Shown here in pieces: positions 1 to 8,179 of a stretch of 64,000 nucleotides of DNA (position 1 is its first letter; each line of letters begins with the position of its first letter). Source of the stretch: Cryptosporangium minutisporangium (GTDB taxonomy: Bacteria > Actinomycetota > Actinomycetes > Mycobacteriales > Cryptosporangiaceae); assembly GCF_039536245.1 (NCBI RefSeq), contig NZ_BAAAYN010000017.1:61801-125800 (forward strand), given 5' to 3'. The translations under genes and the position numbers were made by a program. The notes under the pieces are model-generated. The model saw nothing but the letters and a program-made list of their open reading frames with translations. It had not been told where the DNA came from and searched no databases.

Positions 1-1233
1 TCAGCTCTCCGCGCTGACCCGCGACTGCTGGGCCGCGGCGCCAGGCGCCTTCGGGTGCGGGCCGACCCCGTTGTTCGGCGCCGGTGCGGCCTGCCCACCC
101 TGCGGCGTACCGCCCGGCCCGGGCACCGCCAAGCGCTGCGTGGTCGCCGAGGGGGACGCCACGCCGGACGGCTGCTGGGGGGCGGACTGCTGCGCGTCCG
201 GGGCCTGGGGGGCGGCGGCCGGAGCACCGCTCGTCGGAGCTTCCGGCGTTAACGTCGCCTCGGCGCCCTCGGGGTCGTCCTCTCCGAACAGTCCGCTGGC
301 GCCACCGGTGAGCCGTGCGACCGCCTCACGCAGCCGGGTGATCTCCTGCTTGATCTGCTTCCGGCGGGTGTCGAGCTCGGCGACGACCCGGCGGGCCTCC
401 TCGACGGTCTGCTCGGCCTCCGCCTTGGCCTTCGACCGGATCGACTCCGCCTCGGCACGGGCGTGGGTGATCGTCTGCTCGGCCTGGCGGCGGGCGGCGT
501 CGGTCGCGGCGCGAGCGGCTTCGTCGGCCTTGCGCCGCACGTCCGCGGACTGGGCGTCGGCCTTGGCCAGGACGTCGGCCGCGTGCTTCTCGGCCTCGCC
601 GCGCACCCGCGCGGAGAACTGGCTGGCGTCGTCCTGAACGCGGCGGGCGTCGGCCTTCGTCCGCTCCCGAATCTCCTCGGTCTCGCGGTCGGCTTCGGCG
701 CGAATCTGAGCGGCGTCCTGGCGCAGCGCGGTGGCCTGCTGCTCGGCGTCGGCCACCAGCTTGTCGGCGTGCGCGGTCTTCTGCGCGTACTCCGCCTCGA
801 TCGCCTCCCGCCGTTCGGCGAACGCCTTCTCGACCCCGGCCTTGACCGCCTCGATGTCCTGCTCGGCCCTGGCCCGGATCTGATGCGCCTCGGCCTCGGC
901 CCGCTGCCGGATCTCAGCCGCTTCGTCTTCGACCATGGCGAAGATCTGTTCGACGCGCGCACCGAGGTGTTTGTACGAGGGTTTCTCGGCGGTGGGCCGT
1001 CGCTGAACGTCCACGATCTGGTTCTGCAGATCGGTCACCTGCGCGGCGAGCGCATGATTCTGCGCCAGCGCATCGTCCCGGCGCGCGGCGAACTGGGACA
1101 GTTCGCTCTCGAGCTGGGCGATGTACCGATCGACCTGACGCCGGTCATAACCGCGGAGGGCGAGGTCGAACGTGACCTCGGCGGTCGCCGGGTCGCTGAG
1201 GGTGAACAAGTTCTGCTCTTCGCCGTGGGCCAT
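1..1233 (-). CDS. DivIVA-domain coiled-coil protein (FilP/Scy-like)
   Basis: A 410-residue protein built mostly of coiled coil. Residues about 17-45 carry the DivIVA-type N-terminal module (FDLALRGYDRRQVDRYI). Residues about 45-320 are an almost unbroken Ala/Glu/Arg/Gln heptad-rich coiled coil. The last 80 or so residues are a low-complexity Pro/Ala/Gln tail. In actinomycetes this architecture belongs to polar-growth and cytoskeletal scaffold proteins (DivIVA, FilP, Scy), often annotated as cellulose-binding protein. A cytoplasmic scaffold near the membrane is therefore the likely role. I chose the ATG at 1233 because family members begin a few residues before the DivIVA module; an in-frame start at 1317 would add 28 unlike residues. 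The stop codon lies exactly at the window edge, so the gene is complete. Which scaffold it is cannot be settled from sequence alone. Confidence 0.8.
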   Translation of the reverse strand: MAHGEEQNLFTLSDPATAEVTFDLALRGYDRRQVDRYIAQLESELSQFAARRDDALAQNHALAAQVTDLQNQIVDVQRRPTAEKPSYKHLGARVEQIFAMVEDEAAEIRQRAEAEAHQIRARAEQDIEAVKAGVEKAFAERREAIEAEYAQKTAHADKLVADAEQQATALRQDAAQIRAEADRETEEIRERTKADARRVQDDASQFSARVRGEAEKHAADVLAKADAQSADVRRKADEAARAATDAARRQAEQTITHARAEAESIRSKAKAEAEQTVEEARRVVAELDTRRKQIKQEITRLREAVARLTGGASGLFGEDDPEGAEATLTPEAPTSGAPAAAPQAPDAQQSAPQQPSGVASPSATTQRLAVPGPGGTPQGGQAAPAPNNGVGPHPKAPGAAAQQSRVSAES

Positions 1234-1384
1234 GCGTTCTATCCAAACATGATCGTCCAGACTCACTGGAGTGCTTGGGGCCGACGCGTGACGCGTGTTC
1301 AAAACTGTGCGACGCACTACCGCTGCAAAGCCGCCGCCGACGCCGGGTTCCGCTCTGACCAGCGTCGACCCTCACCCAGCGTGG

Positions 1385-2113
1385 TCAACTGTCGGCCCGC
1401 GCCCGTTCCCTTCGTGCCGCCAGCGCACGTTTACCGACGAACCAGACCACAGCAAGCACAATGGCCGCGATAACTACCGCGTTGAGGAGATCGCTGTACT
1501 CACCCACCGTGCTCCATTGACTGCCTAGTACGTATCCGAGCACGACAAAAATCGTGTTCCACACGCCGCTGCCGAGCGTCGTGTAGAGCACGAACCGCCA
1601 CAGGGGCATCCGCTGCACGCCAGCCGGAATCGAGACCAGGCTCCGGACGACCGGAATGATCCGACCGATCAGCACCGCGGTTCCACCGTGTCGGTCGAAC
1701 CAGCCCTGCGCGCGGTCGAGGTCGCTCTCGTGCATCAGGGGTAGTCGCCGCAGCAAGGCCCGAATGCGTGCGTCGCCGAGCCACGCGCCGAGCCCGTAGA
1801 GGGCCAGCGCGCCCACGAGCGAGCCGATCGTCGCGGCGATGATCACCGTCACCAGGTCCATGCGTCCGGTACCGGCCAGGTATCCCGCGAGCGGCAGGAT
1901 GATCTCGCTCGGTACCGGCGGGAACAAGTTCTCCAGCAACACCAGGAGGCCCACGCCGAACGGGCCCAGCAGCTCGACGACGTCCACCACCCAGCCGGAC
2001 AGACCCGTGAGTTGTTGTGGGTCGCGAGCACTCCCGCTGGCCAGACTGAGTTCTCCGGCCAGTTGGGGGACCATTTCCGCCACGTGCAGCACACCTTTCA
2101 CCCGAAGCGACAT
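1385..2113 (-). CDS. DedA-family membrane protein
   Basis: A 242-residue integral membrane protein of the DedA (SNARE-associated/VTT) family. It has the conserved N-terminal segment ENLFPPVPSEIILPLAGYLAG, a GSLVGALALYGLGAWLG helix, and the diagnostic loop GRIIPVVRSLVSIPAGVQRMPLWRF followed by further hydrophobic helices. DedA proteins are linked to flipping of undecaprenyl-phosphate or phospholipid and to envelope homeostasis. The start is uncertain: ATG at 2113 is used, but ATG at 2074 gives 229 residues, closer to the usual family length, and a GTG between them follows an AAAGGT. The same frame stays open upstream only because it lies antisense to the next gene. It is transcribed towards the DivIVA-domain gene. 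A second DedA protein is encoded at 23452-24276. Confidence 0.88.
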   Translation of the reverse strand: MSLRVKGVLHVAEMVPQLAGELSLASGSARDPQQLTGLSGWVVDVVELLGPFGVGLLVLLENLFPPVPSEIILPLAGYLAGTGRMDLVTVIIAATIGSLVGALALYGLGAWLGDARIRALLRRLPLMHESDLDRAQGWFDRHGGTAVLIGRIIPVVRSLVSIPAGVQRMPLWRFVLYTTLGSGVWNTIFVVLGYVLGSQWSTVGEYSDLLNAVVIAAIVLAVVWFVGKRALAARRERARADS

Positions 2114-2311
2114 TCCCACTTCGCAACGGGTTACCCAGCCGGGTTGGTTCCGTAGCGAGGGACACGTCACGCGTTCCCGACCGACCGACAACGGGTACCG
2201 CCTGGATGAATTCTTTTCGATCGACCCCTGCGGACGGCGCCCAGCCTGCAGAGATACGTGAGGTTGAAAAGAGTTCACCGAGACCGATGCCCCTTGACCG
2301 AGGAGAGAAGC

Positions 2312-3790
2312 ATGGGTCGGGACGTACCGGCGGTCGAATTCACCCGAGATGACCGTCGCCGCTACCGCGAGAAGGTCCGGGCTTGCCTGGACGTTCTCGC
2401 GCGGATGCTGGCCGAGTCCCGCTTCGACTTCGACCGGCCGCTGTCCGGGCTGGAGATCGAACTCAACCTGGTGGACGCCGCCGGACGGCCGGTGATGCGG
2501 AACGCCGAGGTGCTGAGCGCGATCGCGGACGACCAGTGGGCCACCGAGATCGGCCAGTTCAACCTGGAGATCAACATGCCACCCCGGCGGATCGGTGCGA
2601 ACGGGCCGGGCGCGCTGGAGAAGGAGGTCCGGGACGCGCTCAACCACGCCGACGAGCGGGCCCGGACGGTCGGCGCCCAGCTGGCGCTGATCGGCATCCT
2701 GCCGACGCTGCGCGAGTCGCACGTCAATCTGGAGACGCTGTCGGCGAACGAGCGGTACCGCCTGCTGAACGAACAGATCTTCGCGCTGCGCGGCGAGGAC
2801 CTGCCGATCCGCATCGACGGCGTCGAGCGGCTGGACACGTACGCGGACAGCGTCGCACCCGAGGGCGCCTGCACCAGCGTCCAGTTCCACCTGCAGGTCA
2901 GCCCGGCGACGTTCGGGTCGTACTGGAACGCCGCGCAGGCGGTCGCCGGCGCCCAGGTCGCCGTGGGCGCGAACTCGCCGTACCTGTTCGGGCACCGGCT
3001 CTGGGCCGAGACCCGGATCCCGCTGTTCGAACAGGCGACCGACACCCGGTCGGCCGAGCTGAAGGCGCAGGGCGTGCGGCCGCGGGTGTGGTTCGGTGAA
3101 CGCTGGATCACGTCGGTGTTCGATCTGTTCGAGGAGAACTCGCGGTACTTCTCCGCCCTGTTGCCGCTCTGCGAGGAGGAGGACCCGGTCGCGGTGCTCG
3201 ACTCCGGCGGGACACCGAAGTTGGCCGAACTGACCCTGCACAACGGCACTGTCTGGCGCTGGAACCGCCCGGTCTACGCGGTGGTCGAGGGCTGCCCGCA
3301 CCTGCGGGTGGAGAACCGGGTGTTGCCGGGTGGACCGACCGTGGTCGACATCGCCGCGAACATGGCGTTCTACTACGGGCTGGTCCGGGCGTTGGTCGAC
3401 TCGGAACGGCCGGTCTGGAGCCAGATGTCGTTCGCGGCCGCACGGGAGAACTTCCAGGCCGGGGCCAGGGACGGCATCCACGGACGGCAGTACTGGCCCG
3501 GCGCGGGCGAGGTACCCGTCTCCGAGCTGGTGCTCCGCCACCTGCTTCCGCTCGCCGCCCAGGGGCTGGACGCCTGGGGCGTGTCGGCGGACGAGCGCGA
3601 CCGCTTGCTCGGCATCATCGAGGGGCGCTGCCTGACCCATCGCACCGGCTCGGACTGGCAGATCGCCACGGTCGAGCGGTTCGAACGGGCCGGGCTCGAC
3701 CGGGACGAGGCGCTACGCCGGATGACCGTGGAGTACATCGACCACATGCACTCCAACGCGCCGGCTCACACCTGGCCGCTGGAGACCTGA
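2312..3790 (+). CDS. GCS2-superfamily glutamate-cysteine ligase-like enzyme
   Basis: A 492-residue protein of the glutamate-cysteine ligase (GCS2 / carboxylate-amine ligase) superfamily. Visible family signatures include LSGLEIELNLVDAAG near residue 45, EIGQFNLEINMPP near 80, and VQFHLQVSP with ANSPYLFGHRLWAETR around 195-240. These correspond to the ATP-grasp-like fold that joins an amine to a glutamyl-type carboxylate. The true substrate is unknown: actinomycetes make mycothiol rather than glutathione, so the literal name may mislead. Length and motifs match the roughly 500-residue actinobacterial group rather than the 370-residue YbdK group. ATG at 2312 is preceded by GAGGAGAGAAG, a clear ribosome binding site. 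The 3' end overlaps the convergent olsA gene by 78 bp. Confidence 0.85.
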   Translation: MGRDVPAVEFTRDDRRRYREKVRACLDVLARMLAESRFDFDRPLSGLEIELNLVDAAGRPVMRNAEVLSAIADDQWATEIGQFNLEINMPPRRIGANGPGALEKEVRDALNHADERARTVGAQLALIGILPTLRESHVNLETLSANERYRLLNEQIFALRGEDLPIRIDGVERLDTYADSVAPEGACTSVQFHLQVSPATFGSYWNAAQAVAGAQVAVGANSPYLFGHRLWAETRIPLFEQATDTRSAELKAQGVRPRVWFGERWITSVFDLFEENSRYFSALLPLCEEEDPVAVLDSGGTPKLAELTLHNGTVWRWNRPVYAVVEGCPHLRVENRVLPGGPTVVDIAANMAFYYGLVRALVDSERPVWSQMSFAAARENFQAGARDGIHGRQYWPGAGEVPVSELVLRHLLPLAAQGLDAWGVSADERDRLLGIIEGRCLTHRTGSDWQIATVERFERAGLDRDEALRRMTVEYIDHMHSNAPAHTWPLET

Positions 3791-4621
3791 GGCCCGCGCC
3801 GCCGGCACCGGCCGGATCGCCGCGGCGGCGGTCCGGCCGCCGTACACCAGCCCTTCCGCTGCGGCGGCGAGTCGGCCCCGATCGTCGGTGGGTGCGAGCA
3901 CGCGGTGACCGCGCAGGTCGGCGACGAGGTCGCGGGTCCGCGCCACACGCCAGATCGACGCCACGAGTGGGTCGTCGCCGACGAACGCCGCTGCCGTGGA
4001 CGGCCGCCCAGCGCTTCGATAGCTCACGGTGACCGGCTCGATCGGCGCACCGGCGTCGATCGCCGCCTGGAACAGCGCGGGCCGGAACCGGCCGCCCTCG
4101 GCCCCGCACCACGTGGTGCCCTCCGGGAAGACGAGCACGCGCGCCCCCGCTCGCAGCGCGGCCCGGACCTCGGCGACGGTGCCGGGCAGCGTCGAGAGTC
4201 GGTGCCGGTCGACGAAGATCGTCCCGGCGCGGGCGGCCACCGGACCGATCAGTGGCCAGCCGCGTAGATCCGCCCGGGCGACCACACGTCCGGGTCGCGC
4301 CGACGCCACCGCCAGGACGTCGAGCCACGAGATGTGGTTCACGACCACCAGCGCCGCCGTCGGCGACGGTGTCGACGCGTCCGCGGCGACCCGCACGCCG
4401 AGCGTCCACAACAACGTCCGGCACCAGGACCGGACGATCGCGGCGCGTCGCTCGCCGCGCACCAGCGGATGGACGACCGCCAGCCCGAGCGCAGCCAGCA
4501 GGGTCATGAACGCCCCCACCAGCCGCAGCGCGGCGACCGGGACGGGGACCCTGGCTTCGTCCGCGCCCAGGCAGCGCACCGCGCACGGTGAGTATGGTGC
4601 CCACGCCGGGATCGCGTTCAT
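3713..4621 (-). CDS. olsA: Lyso-ornithine lipid / 1-acylglycerol-3-phosphate O-acyltransferase (OlsA-like)
   Basis: A 302-residue PlsC-type acyltransferase. It has the catalytic NHxxxxD box (NHISWLD), a following GWPLIGPVAARAGTIFVDR block, and the substrate-binding FPEGTT motif, with one hydrophobic N-terminal segment (LRLVGAFMTLLAALGLAVV). These enzymes transfer an acyl chain to a lysolipid at the membrane. Its ATG overlaps the stop of the preceding OlsB-like gene by four bases (ATGA), so the two are translationally coupled. That pairing is the known organisation for ornithine-lipid synthesis, with OlsB acylating the ornithine amine and OlsA adding the second chain. The symbol rests on this context; by domain alone it could be a phosphatidic-acid PlsC. 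The last 26 codons lie antisense to the end of the GCS2 gene. Confidence 0.8.
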   Translation of the reverse strand: MNAIPAWAPYSPCAVRCLGADEARVPVPVAALRLVGAFMTLLAALGLAVVHPLVRGERRAAIVRSWCRTLLWTLGVRVAADASTPSPTAALVVVNHISWLDVLAVASARPGRVVARADLRGWPLIGPVAARAGTIFVDRHRLSTLPGTVAEVRAALRAGARVLVFPEGTTWCGAEGGRFRPALFQAAIDAGAPIEPVTVSYRSAGRPSTAAAFVGDDPLVASIWRVARTRDLVADLRGHRVLAPTDDRGRLAAAAEGLVYGGRTAAAAIRPVPAARASGLQRPGVSRRVGVHVVDVLHGHPA

Positions 4622-5409
4622 GCAGCCGCCCCCGAACCCGTGTCGCCCAGGAACCGGCGCAGGTAGCGCGGGTCGGTGTCGGCCAGCGAGAGCAGCACGA
4701 AGAAGTCCGCCGTGCCGAACGCCGGGTCGTGCGCCGGGGGCCCACAGACCTGGGCGCCGAGCCGCAGGTAGCCCCGGAGCAACGGCGGGACGAACGCAGC
4801 CCGCGGTGCGGCACCGGGCTCGACTGCCCAGGGACGCCACGGCTCGACCCGGTGGGCATCCGACGCGAGATGCTTGGCCCGCACCAGCGCCCAGGTAGCG
4901 GCCGCCGCCGCACCCCCGTCGGCCAACGGCACCGACGCGCAGCCGGCCAGCCAGCGGTGACCCGCGAGGTGCAGGTAGCGCGCGATCCCGGCCCACATCA
5001 GCCCGATCACCGCTCCGGTGCGGTGATCGGGGTGGACGCAGGACCGCCCGGCCTCCACCAGCTGCGGACGCAGGAACGCGAGCCGGTCGAGCCGGAACTC
5101 GCCGTCCGAGTAAAGCTCGGCGCTGCGGCCGGGTGGCAGCATGCGGTAGGTGCCGACGCAGGCGCCGGTGCGGTCGTCGCGGATCAGTAGGTGGTCGCAG
5201 AGCGGGTCGAATCGGTCGGCGTCGATGGGCTCGACGCCGGATCCGTCGAGTTCCGCGCCGAGTTCGTCGGCGAAAACGCGGTATCGCAGTTCCTGGGCGG
5301 CCCGTATCTCGGCCGGTTCGGTCGCGAGGACCACCGAGTACCCCGGTGTGCGGCGGGGGTCAGCGAGCGCCTCGACGGCGGGCGTCGAAGCGAGGACACG
5401 TGGAGGCAT
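4618..5409 (-). CDS. olsB: OlsB-like ornithine N-acyltransferase (Acetyltransf_5 GNAT)
   Basis: A 263-residue GNAT-fold protein of the hemolysin/OlsB group (Acetyltransf_5). Recognisable stretches are RAAQELRYRVFADELGAE near residue 37, DRFDPLCDHLLIRDD near 65, VGTYRMLPPG near 85, and GRSCVHPDHRTGAVIGLMWAGI near 120, which resembles the acyl-donor binding loop. OlsB enzymes attach a 3-hydroxy fatty acid to the alpha-amine of ornithine. Coupling to a PlsC-type acyltransferase by an ATGA overlap supports membrane aminolipid synthesis, a phosphorus-free lipid made by many actinomycetes. Substrate specificity for ornithine is inferred, not seen. ATG at 5409 lacks a good Shine-Dalgarno sequence, so the start is tentative. 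Confidence 0.8.
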   Translation of the reverse strand: MPPRVLASTPAVEALADPRRTPGYSVVLATEPAEIRAAQELRYRVFADELGAELDGSGVEPIDADRFDPLCDHLLIRDDRTGACVGTYRMLPPGRSAELYSDGEFRLDRLAFLRPQLVEAGRSCVHPDHRTGAVIGLMWAGIARYLHLAGHRWLAGCASVPLADGGAAAAATWALVRAKHLASDAHRVEPWRPWAVEPGAAPRAAFVPPLLRGYLRLGAQVCGPPAHDPAFGTADFFVLLSLADTDPRYLRRFLGDTGSGAAA

Positions 5410-5497
5410 GCCGGAGGTGTAACGCCCACGCCACCTCGGGCGGAAGGAACAGCCGACAGGACGGCGTGGACATTCCGTGAATTGTTCGCCACGGCCG

Positions 5498-6322
5498 TCA
5501 GTGGGCGTGCGTCTCCGGTGCGTGCTGGTGCGGCTCGGGACGGCAGCGGCAGCAGGCGAGCAGGTGGAACACCTCGGCCAGCTCCTTGAGGTCGCTGATC
5601 GGGTGCCGGAAGCCGGCGCGGATCCAGCGCTCCTCCCCCGCGACGTCGACGCCGAGGGTCAGGCCGTAGCGGTCCAGCCGCAACGCCCGGGCGCTGCGAG
5701 CCCCCGGGACGGCGGTCTCCCGCGCCTGCGCGCAGAGTTCGGTGAGCAGATCGCCGTGGTGGTCGGCGAGGTCGGCCAGCAGCCTCTGCTCGTCCGCGCC
5801 GAACGGGTCGGGCTCGGCGTCCAGGAACGCGTCGACGTCGACGTCGACGCGGCGGAGGCCGTCGGGGTCGGTGTCCTCCGCGTCGTACCCGGGCGTCGCC
5901 CACTCGATCTCCGCCAGATCGAGCCGGTAGAGCACGCTGCCCCGGCCGACGTCGAGCAGCTCACCGGCGGCGTTCACCTCGGCGTAGTCCATCGCGGCCC
6001 GATGCGCGGCGATACCGGCCAGCCGGGTGGCCCAGCCCGACATCGTGATCCGGCCGCGCCACGGGCTACCCGGAATCGGCTGCCGGTCGGCGACCGTCAG
6101 CTGCGCCACCGCGTCCCCGTCCGCGGCGACCGGACGCAGCACGCGGTCCACCGGGCTGTCCTCGGCCAGAAGCAGCAGTACTCGGCCCATCCGGTCGGTG
6201 ACATGAGTGACGGCGAACTCGGTCGCGGTGAAACCTCCGTCCGACCCACCGTCCGTCCGGATTCGCGCCGGCAGGTGTCCGGCCGCCAGGGTCCGGGCGA
6301 TCTCCGCCGGGGTCGGTTCCAT
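5498..6322 (-). CDS. DUF2470-domain protein, probable iron/heme-linked
   Basis: A 274-residue soluble protein with a C-terminal DUF2470-type region (about residues 190-265: LCAQARETAVPGARSARALRLDRYG, then RAGFRHPISDLKELAEVFHLL). The N-terminal part resembles the split-barrel fold of HugZ/pyridoxamine-oxidase-like proteins. DUF2470 occurs at the C-terminus of heme-binding or heme-degrading proteins, which suggests a role in iron or heme use. The tail PEPHQHAPETHAH is rich in histidine and could bind metal. ATG at 6322 follows a strong GGAGG. The promoter region it shares with the divergent S4 gene holds two iron-box-like sites, so repression by an IdeR/DmdR-type regulator under iron sufficiency is likely. 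The exact reaction is unknown. Confidence 0.75.
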   Translation of the reverse strand: MEPTPAEIARTLAAGHLPARIRTDGGSDGGFTATEFAVTHVTDRMGRVLLLLAEDSPVDRVLRPVAADGDAVAQLTVADRQPIPGSPWRGRITMSGWATRLAGIAAHRAAMDYAEVNAAGELLDVGRGSVLYRLDLAEIEWATPGYDAEDTDPDGLRRVDVDVDAFLDAEPDPFGADEQRLLADLADHHGDLLTELCAQARETAVPGARSARALRLDRYGLTLGVDVAGEERWIRAGFRHPISDLKELAEVFHLLACCRCRPEPHQHAPETHAH

Positions 6323-6334
6323 CACGCCTCCAAA

Positions 6335-6353
6335 TACGGTTAGGCTCACCTTA
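6335..6353 (+). promoter_or_regulatory. Iron box (IdeR/DmdR-type operator), plus orientation
   Basis: This 19-mer reads TACGGTTAGGCTCACCTTA and matches the actinomycete iron-box consensus TTAGGTTAGGCTCACCTAA at 16 of 19 positions. It lies 12 bp upstream of the DUF2470 start and 31 bp upstream of the S4 start, where a repressor could block both promoters. The consensus is from memory of the DtxR/IdeR/DmdR family; binding is inferred. Confidence 0.7.
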
Positions 6354-6354
6354 G

Positions 6355-6373
6355 TTAGTGGAGCCTAACCCAG
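6355..6373 (-). promoter_or_regulatory. Second iron box, opposite orientation
   Basis: Read on the minus strand this is CTGGGTTAGGCTCCACTAA, matching the same consensus at 15 of 19 positions. It faces the first box one base away. Together they create a perfect inverted repeat, TTAGGCTC at 6340-6347 and GAGCCTAA at 6361-6368. Adjacent opposed boxes would allow two dimers of a DtxR-family repressor to load side by side. It ends 11 bp before the S4 ATG. Confidence 0.6.
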
Positions 6374-6384
6374 AAGGGTGTTCG

Positions 6385-6996
6385 ATGAACAAGTCCCGGC
6401 CGAAGGTCCGCCTCTCCCGCGCGCTGGGTATCCCGCTCACGCCGAAGTGCGTGCAGTACTTCGAGCGGCGCCCGTACCCGCCAGGCGACCACGGCCGGCG
6501 TCGGCGCCAGCAGAGCGACTACCAGCTCCGGCTGCGCGAGAAGCAGCGCCTGCGCTTCCAGTACGACCTCGGTGAGAAGCAGCTGCGCCGGGTGTTCGAC
6601 GAAGCGGTGAAGCGCCCCGGCAAGACCGGCGAGGTGTTCGTTTCGCTGCTCGAGCGCCGGCTCGACGCCACGGTCCTGCGGGCCGGCTTCGCCCGGACGA
6701 TCTACCAGGCCCGTCAGTTCGTCACGCACCGGCACATCACGGTGAACGGACGCCGCGTCGACCGGCCCTCCTACCGCTTGGAGCCCGGCGACGTCGTGGC
6801 CGTGCACGAGCGCAGCCGCACGATGACGCCGTTCGTGACCGCCGCGGCCGGTGCGCACGTGGGCGCGGGACCGACCGCCCCGTACCTCGACGTCTCGGTC
6901 GGCACGCTCACCGCCCGGATGCTGCGCGAACCGCTCCGGTCCGAGGTCCCGGTCATCTGCAACGAGCAGCTCGTGGTCGAGTTCTACTCCCGCTGA
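6385..6996 (+). CDS. rpsD: 30S ribosomal protein S4, cysteine-poor type
   Basis: A 203-residue S4 protein. The N-terminal S4 region ([18 protein letters not shown]...[10 protein letters not shown]) is followed by the S4 RNA-binding domain ([48 protein letters not shown]) and the usual C-terminus ending in [11 protein letters not shown]4 nucleates assembly of the 30S body. It lacks the N-terminal four-cysteine zinc knuckle of classical S4; only two isolated cysteines remain. It stands alone, away from the rpsM-rpsK-rpoA operon. It may be the only S4, as in Streptomyces, or a stress paralogue. ATG at 6385 follows AGAAGGG. The iron-box pair immediately upstream is unusual for a ribosomal protein gene. 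Confidence 0.92.
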   Translation: MNKSRPKVRLSRALGIPLTPKCVQYFERRPYPPGDHGRRRRQQSDYQLRLREKQRLRFQYDLGEKQLRRVFDEAVKRPGKTGEVFVSLLERRLDATVLRAGFARTIYQARQFVTHRHITVNGRRVDRPSYRLEPGDVVAVHERSRTMTPFVTAAAGAHVGAGPTAPYLDVSVGTLTARMLREPLRSEVPVICNEQLVVEFYSR

Positions 6997-7032
6997 CGCG
7001 CCGCCCCTCCACGCGGGCCGCGGTGCGGGAGC

Positions 7033-7078
7033 GACGCGAGGGCGGCCCCATCCGTCGGGATGGGGCCGCCCTCGCGTC
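7033..7078. terminator. Perfect 21-bp hairpin, bidirectional terminator
   Basis: Arms 7033-7053 and 7058-7078 are perfectly complementary around the loop GTCG. It lies between the convergent S4 and DUF4870 genes. There is no clear U-tract, as is common in actinomycete terminators. Confidence 0.85.
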
Positions 7079-7089
7079 TCGTCCGGCGT

Positions 7090-7620
7090 TCAGTGCAGGA
7101 TCGTTAAGCCCACCGGGTAGCGGTAACGCTCGCCACCGGCGGCCGAGAGCGCGGCCAGCACCGTGGTGAGCAGCCAGGCCAGGACCAGCGGCACCAGGAA
7201 GAGCGCCGCGAGCCCGAACGTCAGGAAACCCAGCAGCAGCGTCGGCGCCAGCGCGGCGAGGAACGCGAGCTGGAAGTTCGCCGCGGCCAGTGCCTGCTCA
7301 CGCACGTAGGTCGAACGCTCACCCAAAGCGCGGGAGATCGCCAGCGGACCGGCCGCGCTCGACACGACCCCGGAGAGGTGCGCGAGCACCACCCAGGCGC
7401 GCTCACGGAGAGTAGGCGTGTAGGTGCGGTAGGCGACTCGGTCCACAGTGGCGGCGCGTTCCACCGTCGCCGTGGCAACCGGTGTGCGCGGAGCCGGCGT
7501 CTTCGCCCGCTCCGGCAGCCTCGGCGGGGCGACGACCGCAGTGGCGGCCGGGCGCCGGGTCGGGCGCGGCCGCCGTACCGTCCGCACACCGCCGTCCAGC
7601 ACCGGCGTCATCACGCTCAT
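7090..7620 (-). CDS. DUF4870-family (Tic20-like) membrane protein
   Basis: A 176-residue protein. Residues 1-65 are a basic, Pro/Arg/Ala-rich cytoplasmic tail. From residue 72 (RERAWVVLAHLSGVVSSAAGPLAI) there is the DUF4870 pattern: a first helix, a short loop with EQALAAANFQLAFL, then two long hydrophobic helices (AALAPTLLLGFLTFGLAALFLVPLVLAWLLTTVLAALSA) and a conserved end (AGGERYRYPVGLTIL). The family is widespread and of unknown function, with distant similarity to Tic20. ATG at 7620 follows GGAGGAGGG. The long N-terminal extension is unusual for this normally 110-130 residue family. Confidence 0.8.
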   Translation of the reverse strand: MSVMTPVLDGGVRTVRRPRPTRRPAATAVVAPPRLPERAKTPAPRTPVATATVERAATVDRVAYRTYTPTLRERAWVVLAHLSGVVSSAAGPLAISRALGERSTYVREQALAAANFQLAFLAALAPTLLLGFLTFGLAALFLVPLVLAWLLTTVLAALSAAGGERYRYPVGLTILH

Positions 7621-8179
7621 CCGAATCCCTCCTCCGCCTACCGGTCCGGACCCCCGTCCGGCATGCGCCCATCGTGCTCGCGGACGGTGCCCGAGTGCGT
7701 CAGGGATCCCACTGGTTCTAGCCCTGGCGAAGTACCCGGCCTAACCCCGGGGACTCCCCGGATGGCTGTGAACTCCTCCACCCCTATCCAACCGTCAGTA
7801 ACCGAAAACGATGTCGGTCGAACGACAGCAATTTCATGGCGCCGACCACACGTCGGATGACAACTCTCCGTGAGCGTCCATACTCGACCCCTAGGTGCGC
7901 GCCTACCCGAGTCTCCCGCGGACGCCGCTCCGAGCCAAGCGAAATTGAGACAAACCAGCATGCTGTCCCAAGCGCGCCGAGAGCCTCCGGATCGGGTCCG
8001 CGCTTGTCATCCCGCTACGCAAACTCGTCGACCCGCTCACCGGCGCCCCGACAAAGCCCGGCCACAATGGTGCTTCTCAAACAATTATCGACGCCCACTG
8101 TTGTCAGTTCGCTCAGTATTGCGACCGCATTTTCGTGGTGTTAATTTCCCCCCGCCTATTACGCCACGGAGGTACTCAA
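7621..8179. other. Long intergenic region, no supported gene
   Basis: These 559 bases lie between the divergent DUF4870 and lipase genes and are visibly less GC-rich than their surroundings, especially 7780-8170. An open frame on the minus strand at 7638-7961 has no recognisable motif or good ribosome site. The lipase promoter presumably lies in the last 150 bases. I see no RNA gene here. Confidence 0.5.

Noticed and set aside
2114-3640. Long minus-strand open frame continuous with the DedA gene
   Set aside because: It is antisense to the well-supported GCS2 gene and its translation has no family features. Only 1385-2113 is kept.
4029-4898. Plus-strand frame over olsA/olsB
   Set aside because: Shadow frame of composition Arg/Ala/Pro/Thr; the minus-strand frames carry NHxxxxD, FPEGTT and GNAT motifs.
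7638-7961. 107-codon minus-strand frame in the long gap before the lipase gene
   Set aside because: No motif, no ribosome site, and codon use unlike neighbouring genes.
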